A stretch of 64,000 nt of DNA, from contig OY754476.1 in NCBI GenBank assembly GCA_963575645.1, positions 7,998,001-8,062,000 on the forward strand, given 5' to 3'. This document shows positions 35,770 to 48,452 of this stretch, piece after piece. The translations under genes were made by a program, and so were the position numbers. How positions within the stretch are numbered: the first letter of the stretch is position 1; each line of letters opens with the position of its first letter. The notes under the pieces were generated by a model that saw only the letters and a program-made list of their open reading frames with translations, was not told the origin of the DNA and made no database searches. The DNA comes from Xanthostigma xanthostigma. Lineage: Eukaryota; Arthropoda; Insecta; Raphidioptera; Raphidiidae.

Positions 35770-35938
35770 AAGTTCGTTCCAAGCAGCCGTGAACGGTAAC
35801 AAAACTGTACACAGTCTTGTTACTGCGCAAGACTGTCTTGCGCAGAATCGATTTTTGAGCTAGTGCGCAAATTAGTCTTGCGCAGTGACAAGACTGTGTA
35901 CGGTTTCATTACCGTTCGAGGCTGCTTGGAACGAACCT
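35770..35938. mobile_element. Fold-back MITE, TTCCAAGCAGCC family, intact
   Basis: The ends GTTCGTTCCAAGCAGCC and GGCTGCTTGGAACGAAC are exact inverses. The centre has repeated inverted AGTCTTGCGCAG units. This is the best preserved copy of the family in the window. Confidence 0.8.
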
Positions 35939-38900
35939 AATAAATTATAAGCTTTCTTTTATAATTTTAATATACATAAAAAATCCATTTTTTTTCTTTA
36001 AAAAATGTTTTACAAGGTGTTTTCTGTTTTTATTTTTTTTAAATATACTTCTTTAATAATTAATTGGAGTTTTTTTTTTTTTACCAATTTTATAATTAAA
36101 TAGTATTTTTTTGTTAAACAATAAAATAATATACTTTGATAAAACTTAATCAGAAGTAAAATATCAAAATATTCAGATAAACTGTATTAAGAAAATTATC
36201 AATATAGAAATGTATCTATTATTTTTATACCTAATGAAAAGAATCATTTGCAATTTTTCTTTCCTTAACAACAGGACTTGTATAAAAAAATATTAATTCT
36301 GTTGCACATTTTTACAGACGCGATTATTTATGCTAAACAATTATACAAAAAATAATTTTGTTCAGAAAAACGATGCATTAAATACATAATTTGGTCTTGA
36401 AACTAAATTTTAAAATATTTATATTTTATTAATCATTCTATGACGACATTTTCCAGTTTTCTGCAAAGCATTTTTAATTACACCTTTTGTAGCATTAAAC
36501 AATAAGCTGAATTAAAAAAAAATATTGCGCATTCTCATCATCGAAATTTAATTTTTTTACTGTTCTCGCCGCTTATTGGCGACTGACATTCATCAATTAA
36601 GCCAATGTTGGAACTTATGTTCACTAATTTAAAGGTGTTAACTCGCAGCAAAGGCAACGACCTACTTACTTTTGCGGTTCATATATTAATATTGGACGGT
36701 GTGTTTAAAGAATTTGTGCCCAAAGTCGTGTTAACCTAATTTTAGCACTCTAGGTAGATAATTGCCTTCCCCAAGAATTATCCTTTATTGGGATTTTACC
36801 TGGAGGCAGAGCTCATTACATAATATTCAATATGGCCGCCCTATGCGAAGCGTCTACATCGACAATATACAAGGTTCCGATGTTTTATTTAAAATGTATA
36901 TTTCCGAGGAAAAAAATTGTCGTTGGAGTGATACTAATTCATCAAAACGTAATTATATTGAAGGAAAAAAATCGCGAGTACTGGTCACATCGTAAAATGT
37001 GGCAGAATCATTGATGCCAGACGGAGGTTAACTTTGCCGCTTTTTTCAAATTTGAAAGAAACCGCACGAATTCAACGGTGCATAATCAGCTGACAGCTGT
37101 TTTTTTTTTTCAATTTAATAATATCAACATTCAGAAAACCGCTTTCCTGTTAATGAATTGTTTTGAAAACAATCAGTATTGCCTCGAATATTGTGTAATT
37201 TGATTATAAACATTAATAATTACAGCAGAGTTTAAACACTACAAGATTATTTTCTGCACAAATTGCAATATTATTATACTATTTTTTTAAGTGGAAGTAG
37301 GTGCCAAATCAAATATAATTTATCTGAATTTTTACACTTTTTGTATTATTTTTGAAAACATGTTAATAAGAAATGTGTATATTGTAATGTAATTTGAAGA
37401 GATGAAATCTTTTTTAAAATAAAAAATAATACAGTGCCGTCTGTTACACATTTTAAATTAATGTTTTTATTATAAATGTACATTTTTCTGTTACAGGCAA
37501 ACCGATATTGTGTCAAAAATATTGTAAATCGCCCCAGCTGTCGAGCATCTATAATTTACCTCAATCTATAATTTCGTTTTCGTGCGGTTTTCAGGTATTT
37601 TGTAATTTACATCGATCTGTATCGATGATTGTTAATTTTAAAACAATGTTTATTATCGACATTTTATAAAATTTGCCTGTTAATTTCAAAATGTCATACG
37701 CGTAGGCAATCGATTATAATTTGGCCATGTGCTATGAAAAACGTTCTACGTAGGTACCCCTTGCGGCCACGCGAAAAAAAATTACCCTGTTTTAATATGC
37801 TATGGAAAACGTTTCGCCTTGACGCTATGCGATATAAAACTAATATAGGTACGGGTGTTGAAAAAGTCCCGGTATCCCGGAATAACTCTTTCTTTACCTC
37901 GAATAAAAAAATGTTTGAGACAAAAGTTGTTCGGATTTGAAGGAAGGGTCGTTTGCATACAAAACCACCCTTCACCCCCTCGCGGGGGCTGTCGATAACT
38001 TGAAAATTTCAAATGGCAACCCCTATTTCTTATTAGCTTAATGACTTCTCCGATTAAAAATAATCACCTTTTGTCCGAAACTTTTTTTTGTTGTTCCCCA
38101 ACTCTATATAATTAAATTAATGAATAAGCTTAAAATGAGAATGACTTGGTATTCAAAAAATTAAATTATATCGAGTTAGGCGACATCCTATCGCTGTGGA
38201 CAGCACAAAAATCATTATATTTAAAAATTATTTTTTACTTTTTAGTGTACATTTCTATAAAAGCGTGTTTCTTTAGTATTTTACTAATTTCCATTTCCAA
38301 ACTAAACAATGACACCCTGTATACGTATCTACATTCATAACGGTAATATTGTTCAAATGGCACCACTTGCCTGGGGACATTTTAAATATTATTTGAATTC
38401 CGGGTTATTTCTTAAGTTTATAACTACTTAGATAGTACCAGTGGCGGCGGATGTAAAGGGCACAAAAAGCGCGCTCTGAAGGCCTCATTATCACACGAGC
38501 AAAATTAGGTGCGGCTTGGGAATTTCCAAACGCTATTACATTCGTGTTTTTTATGATAGGTACTCCTTTTCGGTTACTGAATATGAAATAAAGTTAATAA
38601 GGCTTTTAATTTTGTTCGATATTTTGGTATAATATAAGTACGTATTAAATCTACACCTGACCAAGTGCTATAACTAGGGCGGTGAATTGCAAGTTACTGC
38701 AAGACGTGTGTACAACTAAGTAACTAACAATCGAAATAATACCTAATGTCTATTGACCACTTTTTTCAACATAAGTATTATAGTATAAGCAATAGATATT
38801 TGCAATAGTTTCCTTTTCTAATTAACTTTTAATTGCACTGTCTAAAGCATCACTCAATTAATCAATTGTAAATTAAATAGATAAAAATGTAATTAATTAA

Positions 38901-41118
38901 TCTTTATGTACATAATATGCAGTATTTTTATATTATTATCAATTTAATTTACAAGAAATGATAATGTTTTGATAATTAAATTTTTGTGTTCCTATTATAT
39001 CAATATTATTCCAAAATGTTGACATTTTAAGTTACATAATAATCTATAGGTATTATGGGTGTCTGAAGAACTGACATTTAGTTTTATGTCACTGACTGAT
39101 CTAATCAAGTCCTGATATTATTTTATAATATTTTCATCTGAATATAAATACGAAAACAAAATTAGCTACTGAAGACTGAAAAAACAAAATAAATGAATAA
39201 TGTAAGCCAAATTGAATGATCTAATTTTTAGCGAAAATAATTATAGTTCTATAAACATTGAGGATAAATTTTTTCATAATTATTTTAAATGTACAACTTT
39301 TAAGTGCATACATATTCTTTGAAACGTTGTATCCATAACCATGAATTTAATTGTAACGCTCTGTTAAATTGGTAATAGTTATTGTAAATTCATTTCCTAT
39401 CTTTTTAAATAAGCAAAAATTTGTGTAAGAAATTTGACAGAAAATATTATTAACAATACCTAATCAGATTGACTTTCACTTCGTTGTTAATAATGTAACG
39501 TTTAGATATACCTACATGTTTGCCTTTTACCTATATGTGCATAGCAGTAATTCTATAAACTTTTTATATTGAAAATGAAAGTATTTATAGTTTCTGTCCT
39601 TTTATGTTCGTTCTTTACATTTACATACTGACATTAGTAAAACTAGCTTCAATACTTGTTTTGTAAAATAATATGACGTTAAACCACGATTTTCAATATT
39701 TTTCTCACTTTGACTACCGAAGTCTTTTCAAAACTTTTACAATTTTAATTTGAGTAAAAAAAAACTATACAATGTCGAGGGGTGCAGGTTGCAGGCGTTT
39801 TGTTTTTTGTAGAGTTTGCATGCAAGGTTTTTTTGTGGGGTGTTCATGCAGAATTTTTTGTCGTGGTGTATGCGTGTAGTTTTTTGACATGAAAACGTCT
39901 ATTTGCTCATTGTCGAACTTTCTAGTGTTACAAAATACCGTCAGATTTGAATCGCTAATAACTAATAATGCGTTAACAACGATTGAACCCACAACGGATA
40001 GAGCATGAATGTACGAGTTCGTCGCGCAGGATTGTTTTGTCTGTGACGTTACCGTACGAGTGTAGACGTGATAGCCACGAATTAGCTTTGTGTAAAGTTA
40101 TAAATTAATGAAGTGGGGAAATGCGTTTAGCGAAAGTTTCGGGTGCATTACTAGGACATAAAATGGGACAATAAAAATAGTCGCTGGAATTTAAATAAAA
40201 AATGGGAATTGACTCAAAAATTACACAATAATTAAAGATGTCGTCTCATATGCACAGAATTATAGAAACGCAAGTCAGCGGAAAACTCATCAAAAAGAAT
40301 GCAATAAGCCTAAAAAGTTCAGTGCCGAGCAAATGCGAGAGCTACGGCAGCTTCTAAAAGGAAACGAAAAAACCAAACGTCTACGTATCATGTGCAGGCG
40401 TTATTGGATTGGAAGGCGATACCACTTATGATTTTATTCCGACGTTATTACGAAAAATCTAAGGCGCGGACCCGAACTGCGCCTTTAACTTTTGTCTAGG
40501 GGTGCAAGGTCTGGCTGAAAAAAATAAAATTTTAATTTTGGGGCAATTCATATTGCAGACGGAACTGGCATATTTGCCATTGAATTTATTTTTGTAAAAT
40601 ATAGATATTTCTGAAACAGTTCAAGTAAAAACTGGGCTACCTGACACTTGTTCATTTATTCTTAAAAATCTGGTAACACTGGTTTGACTACATTGACCGT
40701 ATTACGTTGGCAATAAATTCGGTAATCGCGGTTGGTTTTGACATTTGTAGCTGCATCCCTATTTACATGTTATGCATATGAAATATGTTGTGCCTGAAAA
40801 AATAATTTCGCTGCAGGTACGACGTAGGAATGTATCCTTAATATAGACAAAAGTCGTTTATATGTTAATCTATAAGCACAGCAATGATTAAATTCGAATG
40901 GGCGGTGCTACATTCCAGTTCTTGGCTGTGCTTACGCTACGTGTGCTGTCAAACGTGGAATTTCAAATGTCACGTCTGTATACCGTAAGGCACGGCTTTA
41001 CACAACGGAGGGAGTGCATGTATTACTTTCCTTTTTCAAGTACAACATCTGTTTCAAAACGGGCACCTACTATCGCAGTATTATAATAGTTCTGGTAATC
41101 TTAAGGTGTCTTGAAAAA
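35939..41118. other. Intergenic DNA upstream of UAP
   Basis: Mostly AT-rich repeats. A partial AGCGATAGG-family MITE lies near 38070-38270, and a CAGTGGCGGCGG hAT-like end near 38434. A possible alternative exon of the RLF-like gene is at 37497-37591, and a short open frame lies at 40238-40432. The UAP promoter and 5' UTR should lie within the last few hundred bases. Confidence 0.4.
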
Positions 41119-42567
41119 ATGTCTGAATATGAAAATTTGTACAATGAATTGGACCAATATGGTCAAACACACTTACTTCAGTTCTGGGAAGAATTGTCGG
41201 CCGAGCAAAGATTTAAACTGGCAGAAGAAATACGCAACATCAATCTCAAAGAGGTAGTGAAGTTTTTCAAAACTGCCACCGACTCCTTGCATGAAGATGT
41301 GGAAAAATTGGACGATCGTATAAAGCCTATTCCTTCTGAACAATACGAATCTGTTGCGAGGAGTTCTAAAGAGCAACTTAGTTTTTATGAAGAGGAAGGA
41401 TTTCGTCAGATATCGGAGGGACACGTCGGAGTTCTTCTGATGGCTGGCGGACAGGGGACGCGATTAGGTGTGCCGTATCCAAAAGGTATGTACAATGTTG
41501 GCTTACCGTCAGGGAAATCGTTATTTCAAATCCAAGCTGAACGTATTGTAAGGCTGCAAAAACTAGCTAAAGAAAAAACCGGCTCGTCAGGAATAATTCC
41601 ATGGTACATAATGACAAGCGAGCACACAATGCAGTCTACGGAAGAGTACTTTGAGAGCCGTAACTACTTCGGCTTGAAAAAGGAAAATGTTATTTTGTTT
41701 GAGCAAGGCATGCTACCGTGTTTTGATTTCGATGGGAAAATTATCTTAGATAGTAAACACCATGTCAGCTTGGCGCCAGATGGAAACGGAGGTATATATA
41801 GAGCTTTGCGCGATCGAGGTATTTTAGACGACATGGAAAAACGCGATGTGAAATATTTGCATGCTCATAGTGTTGATAATATTTTGGTGAAAGTAGCAGA
41901 TCCTGTATTTATTGGTTATTGTGTACTAAAAAATGCAGACTGTGCTGCAAAAGTTGTTCAAAAAGCGTCTCCTACGGAAGCTGTCGGAGTCGTATGCAAA
42001 GTGGATGGTCATTTTCAAGTCGTTGAGTATAGTGAAATAACAAATAAAACCGCTCAACTGAGAAACGAAGATGGCTCATTAACCTTTAGTGCCGGTAACA
42101 TTTGCAATCATCTTTTCACAACGAAATTCTTACAGAAAATCGGAAAAGAACATGAAATAAATTTAAAACTTCATGTGGCAAAAAAGAAAATACCGTACGT
42201 CAACAAAGTCGGTCAACGTATAAAACCCGAAGCAACTAATGGTATTAAAATTGAAAAATTTGTCTTCGATGTATTTCAGTTTGCCAATAAATTTGTTACA
42301 TTAGAAGTTCGTAGAGAAGACGAATTTAGTGCTTTAAAAAATGCTAATTCGGCTGGGAAAGATTGTCCAGATACAGCGAGGTCAGATTTGTTTAGACTTC
42401 ATAAACAATTTATCACCGATGCTGAAGGTATCGTGCAAGGTGAAGAATGTGAAATATCTCCGCTGTTATCATATGCCGGAGAAAATCTTAACTCTTTTGT
42501 TCGCGGTAAAGTTTTCAATGCTCCCATCATATTAAAATCTCCCGAAGAACTCGTCGACAACTGTTAA
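41119..42567 (+). CDS. UAP1: UDP-N-acetylhexosamine pyrophosphorylase, single exon
   Basis: The 482-residue protein converts UTP and GlcNAc-1-P to UDP-GlcNAc in the cytosol, the last step before chitin, glycan and GPI synthesis (mummy in Drosophila). The nucleotide-binding motif [11 protein letters not shown] is at residues 107-117, followed by [59 protein letters not shown] and KFVFDVFQF are the expected family blocks. The C-terminus ([15 protein letters not shown]) is complete. The ATG at 41119 gives the usual N-terminus; the frame is open further upstream to 41014 but that part shows no family similarity. Vertebrate UAP1 has about 505-522 residues. There is no intron, unlike every other complete gene here. 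Confidence 0.96.
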   Translation: MSEYENLYNELDQYGQTHLLQFWEELSAEQRFKLAEEIRNINLKEVVKFFKTATDSLHEDVEKLDDRIKPIPSEQYESVARSSKEQLSFYEEEGFRQISEGHVGVLLMAGGQGTRLGVPYPKGMYNVGLPSGKSLFQIQAERIVRLQKLAKEKTGSSGIIPWYIMTSEHTMQSTEEYFESRNYFGLKKENVILFEQGMLPCFDFDGKIILDSKHHVSLAPDGNGGIYRALRDRGILDDMEKRDVKYLHAHSVDNILVKVADPVFIGYCVLKNADCAAKVVQKASPTEAVGVVCKVDGHFQVVEYSEITNKTAQLRNEDGSLTFSAGNICNHLFTTKFLQKIGKEHEINLKLHVAKKKIPYVNKVGQRIKPEATNGIKIEKFVFDVFQFANKFVTLEVRREDEFSALKNANSAGKDCPDTARSDLFRLHKQFITDAEGIVQGEECEISPLLSYAGENLNSFVRGKVFNAPIILKSPEELVDNC

Positions 42568-43035
42568 ATTTTTTGTGCAATTAGTTCATGTTGTGGATAT
42601 ATTTTATATTTTCCTAACAAAAATTGTTATTTGATAAAAAAAAACAAGAAATTACTATTTTAAAAATGACAAGTGACCGTTCGGTTAGTATGTATATTGT
42701 ATACATTATTATTATATTTTAATTGGTATTTAAAACAGTATTAAGAGAATAATTTTTTTTATCAAATAATTTTTGTGTTATATATATATATTATATATAT
42801 ATGTATATTAAATTCTGTGATTAAAAATTCTATTCGTTTACAATGTTGATATGAAGGTTTTATTTCAAGATAAATTATTTTTTTATACTTCAAGTAATTC
42901 AATGATAATTATTTTCCTTATCACTTAAGTGATGGAACCAATTTAATATAAGTAAATATGTATTATTTAAATTTCTAATTGCAGAAATACTGCAAACATT
43001 ATAACTGAATCTGAATATTGAAACCATACATAATA

Positions 43036-43729
43036 GCAGTGGCGGCGCGTGAACACTTTAAATGAGAGTTCTGCAATGTCAGTCAGAGGTACTTCCTAAC
43101 GCGGGTTAATAATGAGAGGAATAATAAAATTTGAATAGCATCCATGCTTATGATGCTTTAATTTTTAACTTTTCTTAAAATATACACCAGTGGTTCCCAA
43201 ACTTATTTGGCCTACCACCCCCTTTCCAGAAAAAATATTACTCAGCGCCCCCTGAAAATATATTTTTTTTTAATTTTAATAGAAATTAAACAAAGCTATA
43301 TGTATTCCTGTTCGTAAAATATAGTAAAGAAAGGTGTAAATTAGAAACATTGAAGTTTGAAATTATGAAACTATTTATTGAACTCAAAATTCATCGCCCC
43401 CAAATGCACCTGTGGCCATCACCGCCTCCCTGGATCGCTACAGCACCCACCAGGAGGCGGTAGCGCTCACTTTGGGACTCACTGATACACTAGTTACAAC
43501 TGGCATAAGCCGTTTATCAGAACTGCACCTGAACGCAAGAAAGTCTGTCACACAAAACACACGAAATTTGTAGTGTTCCAGTGGCTTTAGCGTTGTTTGT
43601 GTAAATAATGCATTGTTTCCTATAGCATTAAATATTGGTTAAATATTATAGAAAATATAATTCATTCCCAAATTTTGAAGTACTTAAAATTTTGGTTGTT
43701 CTGCAGCACTCGTAGAGGAACTGCCACTG
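43036..43729. mobile_element. hAT-type MITE (CAGTGGCGGC ends) with a nested element
   Basis: Begins CAGTGGCGGCGCGTGAACAC and ends GAGGAACTGCCACTG. Flanks CATAATAG and CCTAATAG form an 8-bp duplication with one mismatch. A relative lies in the SCP-x gene at 54039. Confidence 0.8.
43188..43484. mobile_element. hAT-type MITE nested in 43036-43729
   Basis: The left end CAGTGGTTCCCAAACTT is matched by a degraded inverse ending TTTGGGACTCACTG. ATACAC flanks both sides. The interior has CCACCCCCTTTCC / CGCCCCCTGAAAA blocks. Confidence 0.7.
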
Positions 43730-44132
43730 CCTAATAGTTTTAGTGATTTATCTATATATGTATACAAAGTTTTGTTTGCATTGCACCTTAGACTAATTTA
43801 GATTACATTATATTTTCCCTTTGATTATATGAATGAAAACAGAGTAGATAAAACCATATGCCACTTAGTACTCAGTTTTATTAAGAATAAAGACCGCGTT
43901 TAAACCGCGACAAATATACATGTCCATCGCGGTGTTATGCAAACAAAATTATTTGTAAAATTGAAAAATCTTGCCAATTTTTTTGTACGCATTTCATTGT
44001 ACTTAGTATTAATAACTAGGTGAAGGGGCCTGCACACACTGCAATTGTATTCAAAATAAAAAAAAAATGTATTTAACGTCTTTTATTTTTCCTGTACATT
44101 TTAAAATGGTATGTCACAATATTAAGTACATA

Positions 44133-44535
44133 CAGTGTAAACTCCATTTAACTCCTTAAAACGTCGAAATTACTTAACTCTAGTTGGTTTACCTTGTTGC
44201 TCATACAATGATACACTCTAAATAACGACAGTAATGCGTCATCATTAAGTAATAAACAGTATTTGTTTGTTAGTTTGTTGCTTTGTTGTCGGCATCATCC
44301 GTACCTATACCATTTGTTGGGATTATATTTCATATGTTTAGCTCAGCTGTTTTGTGATAGTATGAATGTTTGTTGGTCAGTTGTAAATTTTATATATTAT
44401 GAGTAAATACTAGTATAATATAGTCAAAAAATATTTATGGATTATTTCTTCTCTCCGTTTAACGACAACTCTCAATAACGCCACAAAGTGCACAGTACCT
44501 TGAGTGTTGCTATATACTATATAGAGTTTACACTG
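44133..44535. mobile_element. Tigger/pogo-like MITE with TA duplication
   Basis: Ends CAGTGTAAACTCCATTTA and TATAGAGTTTACACTG, flanked by TA on both sides (44131-44132, 44536-44537). The interior has AACTCTAGTTGG and AACGACAACTCTCAATAACG blocks. No transposase. Confidence 0.75.
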
Positions 44536-45092
44536 TATTTAAAAAAAAAAACTGTCCAGTGCGAGCCAAACTCGGGTGATTTGATTTTCCGTGAAAACTT
44601 TAAGACAGGATTTTCGTTTAGTTTTCCTGTAACCTAAGATTGAGGCCCTATATTCCCTATTTTTTTTCAATAGTCAGAGATAAGCATGGGAAATGCTCAA
44701 TTTTGGTATATTTTGTTTTATATCTTTTAAACTATGCGTTTTAAAATTATAAAGAAAATATATTTGTATTTCTCATAACGACCCCTTTCATTATGTCACA
44801 TGATGCATTTGATAAATATTTTTTTCTTAATTTCTAATTCTCCTTCAAAATCGGAATTCGTTTATTTATATATGTACCAAAATTCAACCGTTTTCGTCCA
44901 GTGGAATCAGAGAAAATGAACTGGGACACAAGAGTGATCCTATAAGGGTCCCGTTTTTTCATCGGATGTACCCCAAAAATTATAACTCGAAAGATCCATA
45001 ATAACCAATTTTGGAAAAATATTTAAATTTGTTATAGAATAGGATATTACGAGTTTTTTCTACTCAAAAGGAAAAACTATTTTACAACACAT

Positions 45093-45098
45093 TTTATT
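45093..45098 (-). promoter_or_regulatory. Candidate poly(A) signal of WASHC1
   Basis: AATAAA on the minus strand about 80 nt after the stop codon. Confidence 0.5.
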
Positions 45099-45176
45099 AG
45101 AAATTTACATTTTTTATATATGCATATAAAATTATATCACTTGTGAACAAAATTAAGATATTTGAATTTTCTTCAG

Positions 45177-46703
45177 TTAGTCCCATTCTCCGTCATCGGT
45201 ATTTGTAGCTTCTTTATCCGATTTTAATGGAGGTGGAATCATTGCTGATATTCGTGTCATAGCATCGCTTACTCCTTGGGGAGCATTTTGGTTATTTGCG
45301 ATTGCATTTTCTTTGCTACCTGATATGCCTTTCCTTCGTAAATGTAATTTTGCATGTAAATCATCCATGAAACTACCTTCATTGACGGACTAAAATATAA
45401 ATATAAAATATTAGATATCCACTCGAAAATGTATTATTTGATATTTGAACAGTACCTTTTTATTAGTTTTCGTCTTTTCGATTCTAGGAGCAGCTGCTCT
45501 TAATTTGGCTTTACCAGCACCGCCAGCATTCCGTATTGCTTCCATAAGATTAGCTCGCATATTCGTTTCAACCGGTTTTACATTGGAGCTTTGATGCGGG
45601 ACGGTGTCAATAGATTTGTTTTTGTTGGCGTTATTTACGATTGTATTGTCTGAAGTAACACCTTCACTGGCCTTAGATTTGAAATCTGTTATTAGGGGCG
45701 GCGGAGGAGGAGGAGGCGGAGGTGGTGGAACCGGTACAGTTGGTGCTATTACAACGGGTGGCGAAATTGGAGTTTCAATTTTTTTAACTGTTTGTACAAT
45801 TTCTTTGATTTCAGTGACTTCTATATTTTTTATGACTGGCTCATTGGTTATCAAAGCTGAAATGTTTGGTAAATCTGGCAAAATCGGTGTCGTTGTCACA
45901 GAAGGTGCTATACCTGGACCTGATTCCAAGCTGTATCTTAAATCATCCGCTATGCCCGGCAAATCAGGTAAATCTAACGGAACGTCTATTGAAGGCACAT
46001 CACCTATTCCTGGTGAATAGAAGTAATTTTCACCTTCATGTCGTTCTAAAACATCGCGCTGTGATATTGACAAAGGCGCGGCTTCCATTTGCACCCCGTT
46101 GTTTGAAATTGTATCTACCGATTCTACATTTCGTTGCGACAATGTTAGAGGATCCAGCTGCACGTAGCTTTTATAAGGATTTTTCGAAGAATTGAATAGT
46201 AACAAATCACATATTGAATTAGTTTTCTTGGGCAGTTGACCCAGTCCCTCATCGGGTATTACAATCGATTCACATTTATTTTTTTGCGAAGTTTTGACAT
46301 GATAGAACTGTAATTTTTCATTCAAAGCATGTTCTGTCAATTCAGGATATTTATTTTGTATCTTAACATTCAAATACTGGATCTGCTGTTTCGGTTGACA
46401 AGAGGCAGTATCAAATACAGATATATAGTTTTTATGAACATCGCTAGCTGGATACTTCGTACAAGAAAACACTACTGTGGCTTTTTTTGTTCCCGTCAAT
46501 TTATTCACCTTTTGACTAGAAGCCTCTATCCTTCGTGATAAATTATCTACTCTACATTTATTTTCGTTTATCGTATTGTTAACTCGATCAAAAACATCCG
46601 TAACTACTGTATTCAGATAATTCAAAACACTAGCGATTTGAACTATGGTTTCTTCATGACGAAGATCTTGCGGTATCAGTGGTACTTGAAACTGATCCTG
46701 CAT
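45177..46703 (-). CDS. WASHC1: WASH complex subunit 1 (Arp2/3 activator)
   Basis: Two exons, 45456-46703 and 45177-45389, join in phase 0 to 486 residues (human about 465). WASH drives Arp2/3 actin branching on endosomes within the WASH regulatory complex. The N-terminal WASH homology region opens with VPLIPQDLRHEETIVQIA. It includes GTKKATVVFSCTKYPASD, matching the GSKKA..VFSSAKYPAP block of human WASH. An 11-proline run lies at ~326-336. The WH2 segment RANLMEAIRNAGGAGKAKLR lies at ~383-402, then a connector in exon 2 and an acidic tail ending DDGEWD with the Arp2/3-binding tryptophan. The start was chosen at 46703 because a TTTTTCCAG acceptor-like sequence lies just before it; an in-frame ATG at 46730 would add nine residues. 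Confidence 0.95.
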
Positions 46704-48452
46704 TTTATTTTTCGAATACTGGAAAAACATATGTTTGTCTATAATTTAAAAATTATCTCAGTAGCGTCTATATTCTATAAATAAAAAAAAAAAACAAAAA
46801 CGTTAAATGGTTTATTCAAGAAACTTACATTGATTTAAAATAAAAATCGAAGCAGTAGCACGATTAATAAAATTATTTTTATATATTAGTTATAAACAAC
46901 GCAAAATAATAACCCTTTTCTCCGGTTGACATATTTGACGTTTCATGAATTTGACATTTAGTCTTAACAACTACTGCCAACCTAGAATTATGAAATTATT
47001 ACTACTGATCTCTAAAGAATGGATAGCGGAAACATGCAACGTCAGAAGGTATGTTTTTATAAGGGTGTGTAAATAACAATGTTCAACAAATTGAGAACAA
47101 AATATTTAGAATGTGTTCTTATAGGAGTATATAAATATTACTACATAGTTTGAATTTTGAAAAATATCAAATGTAAAAACCACTCAAGTTTTATTATAGC
47201 ACAGACTTTATAAACGTTCATTATTCGCTATCTATTAATTAAGCTAGGCTCAGAAGTAACGCGTACTGACGGGCGTTGACCCGGGATAGAATTTTGAAGG
47301 TATTCAGAAGACAAGCACTAACGCGTGTAAGTCCCAACAATATACTAGTCGCTTTTCTGTTTCGATTGTGCATAGAAAATGGACGTAGAAGAAGCTATAA
47401 TTCTGTGGCTATATTATAACAAAAAACAGTTGTGTGGTTTTAAGAAACCACGACGCAAGTGAAACTTTTATTGGATTGTAGGCGTTGGATTGTAGACACT
47501 TATCCATCACGATTAATTATAAACAACAATATTCACATGAATATACGAATAAAAACATGTAAACACTGTACAGCACTTGCCCGCATGACAGACTGACTAT
47601 GTGTTATACATACTACACGGTCAGCTGATGCTAACCATGGGCGCCGCCATATTAGCCTTGGCTGCTCTACCGAGCACCTACTCCGAACGCCTTTCACTTT
47701 ACCCCTACTCCGCGGCCGCCTGTAATGCAACATGCAACAGACGGCCAGAAAAATTCGGGGCGATAAAATAAAAGTTTCACTTTAAAAAAAAATAAAAAAT
47801 GGTCACATTGGGCCCATCCAATTTAGACGAATAGACTGATTGAAAGTCGTCTCAATATTTTATTTATATATGATTCCGAAGCTATAATCCAAATCGCTGG
47901 TCTTTTTTCTACTTCGTCAATAAATAGTTAGCTGTCAATATATCCAGATTCACTCATTTTCAAACAGAAAACACGTCTGAATGCGATGGAAACGCACGAT
48001 CAGCTGAATTGTATATGAACGTAACGTTATTTCTAAGCGCGCGTCAACAAGCGTTCGAGTATTTTTACCAATTACCGCAAGTTCGTCGCTTGCATTAGCG
48101 GCATCGATGAACTTTATCTTCGTTGCGTGTACGAGAAAAATACCAAGCTTTGCCCATCCTTAGCCAACATCACAGCCATGAGTGTTGAAAGAACAAATAT
48201 TACGCTATCTCTTTTAACCAATCGGTGATCAGGTGAGTTTAGTGTGTGTGTATGTGTATCGAAGGTTGAGCCGAACTGTCGAACTTCGCACAGCACAAAG
48301 TACATCCGCACTCCGCAGTCGTCGACGAGAACCTGTCAGACTAGTTCATTTTAATTGTTTATCGGAAGAAACCTTGTAATTGTGGTGAAAAACAACATTA
48401 CTTGCATTATTGAAGTTTTAAGTTTATACTTAATTTTTAAAAACATTTTAAA
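46704..48452. other. Head-to-head interval between WASHC1 and SCP-x
   Basis: It must hold both promoters. It also has a possible orphan first exon (47019-47048) followed by a strong GTATGT donor. A 25-codon Harbinger-like open frame begins at 47380. Inverted GTGAAACTTTTATT / AATAAAAGTTTCAC sequences at 47459 and 47766 probably bound an insertion. Confidence 0.45.

Noticed and set aside
36762-37014. Possible coding exon around 36832 (AATATGGCCGCC)
   Set aside because: Two overlapping frames are open by chance; no splice-compatible partner and no recognisable domain.
37629-38012. Overlapping ORFs of 70-103 aa on both strands
   Set aside because: The sequence (TACCCCTTGCGGCC, CCCCCTCGCGGGGG) looks like a dispersed repeat, and neither frame resembles a known protein.
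42778-42812. TA-rich tract after UAP as a regulatory element
   Set aside because: It is a simple (TA)n microsatellite with no further signal.
45604-46020. 138-aa plus-strand ORF with a poly-Gly run
   Set aside because: It is the antisense shadow of the WASHC1 proline-rich segment.
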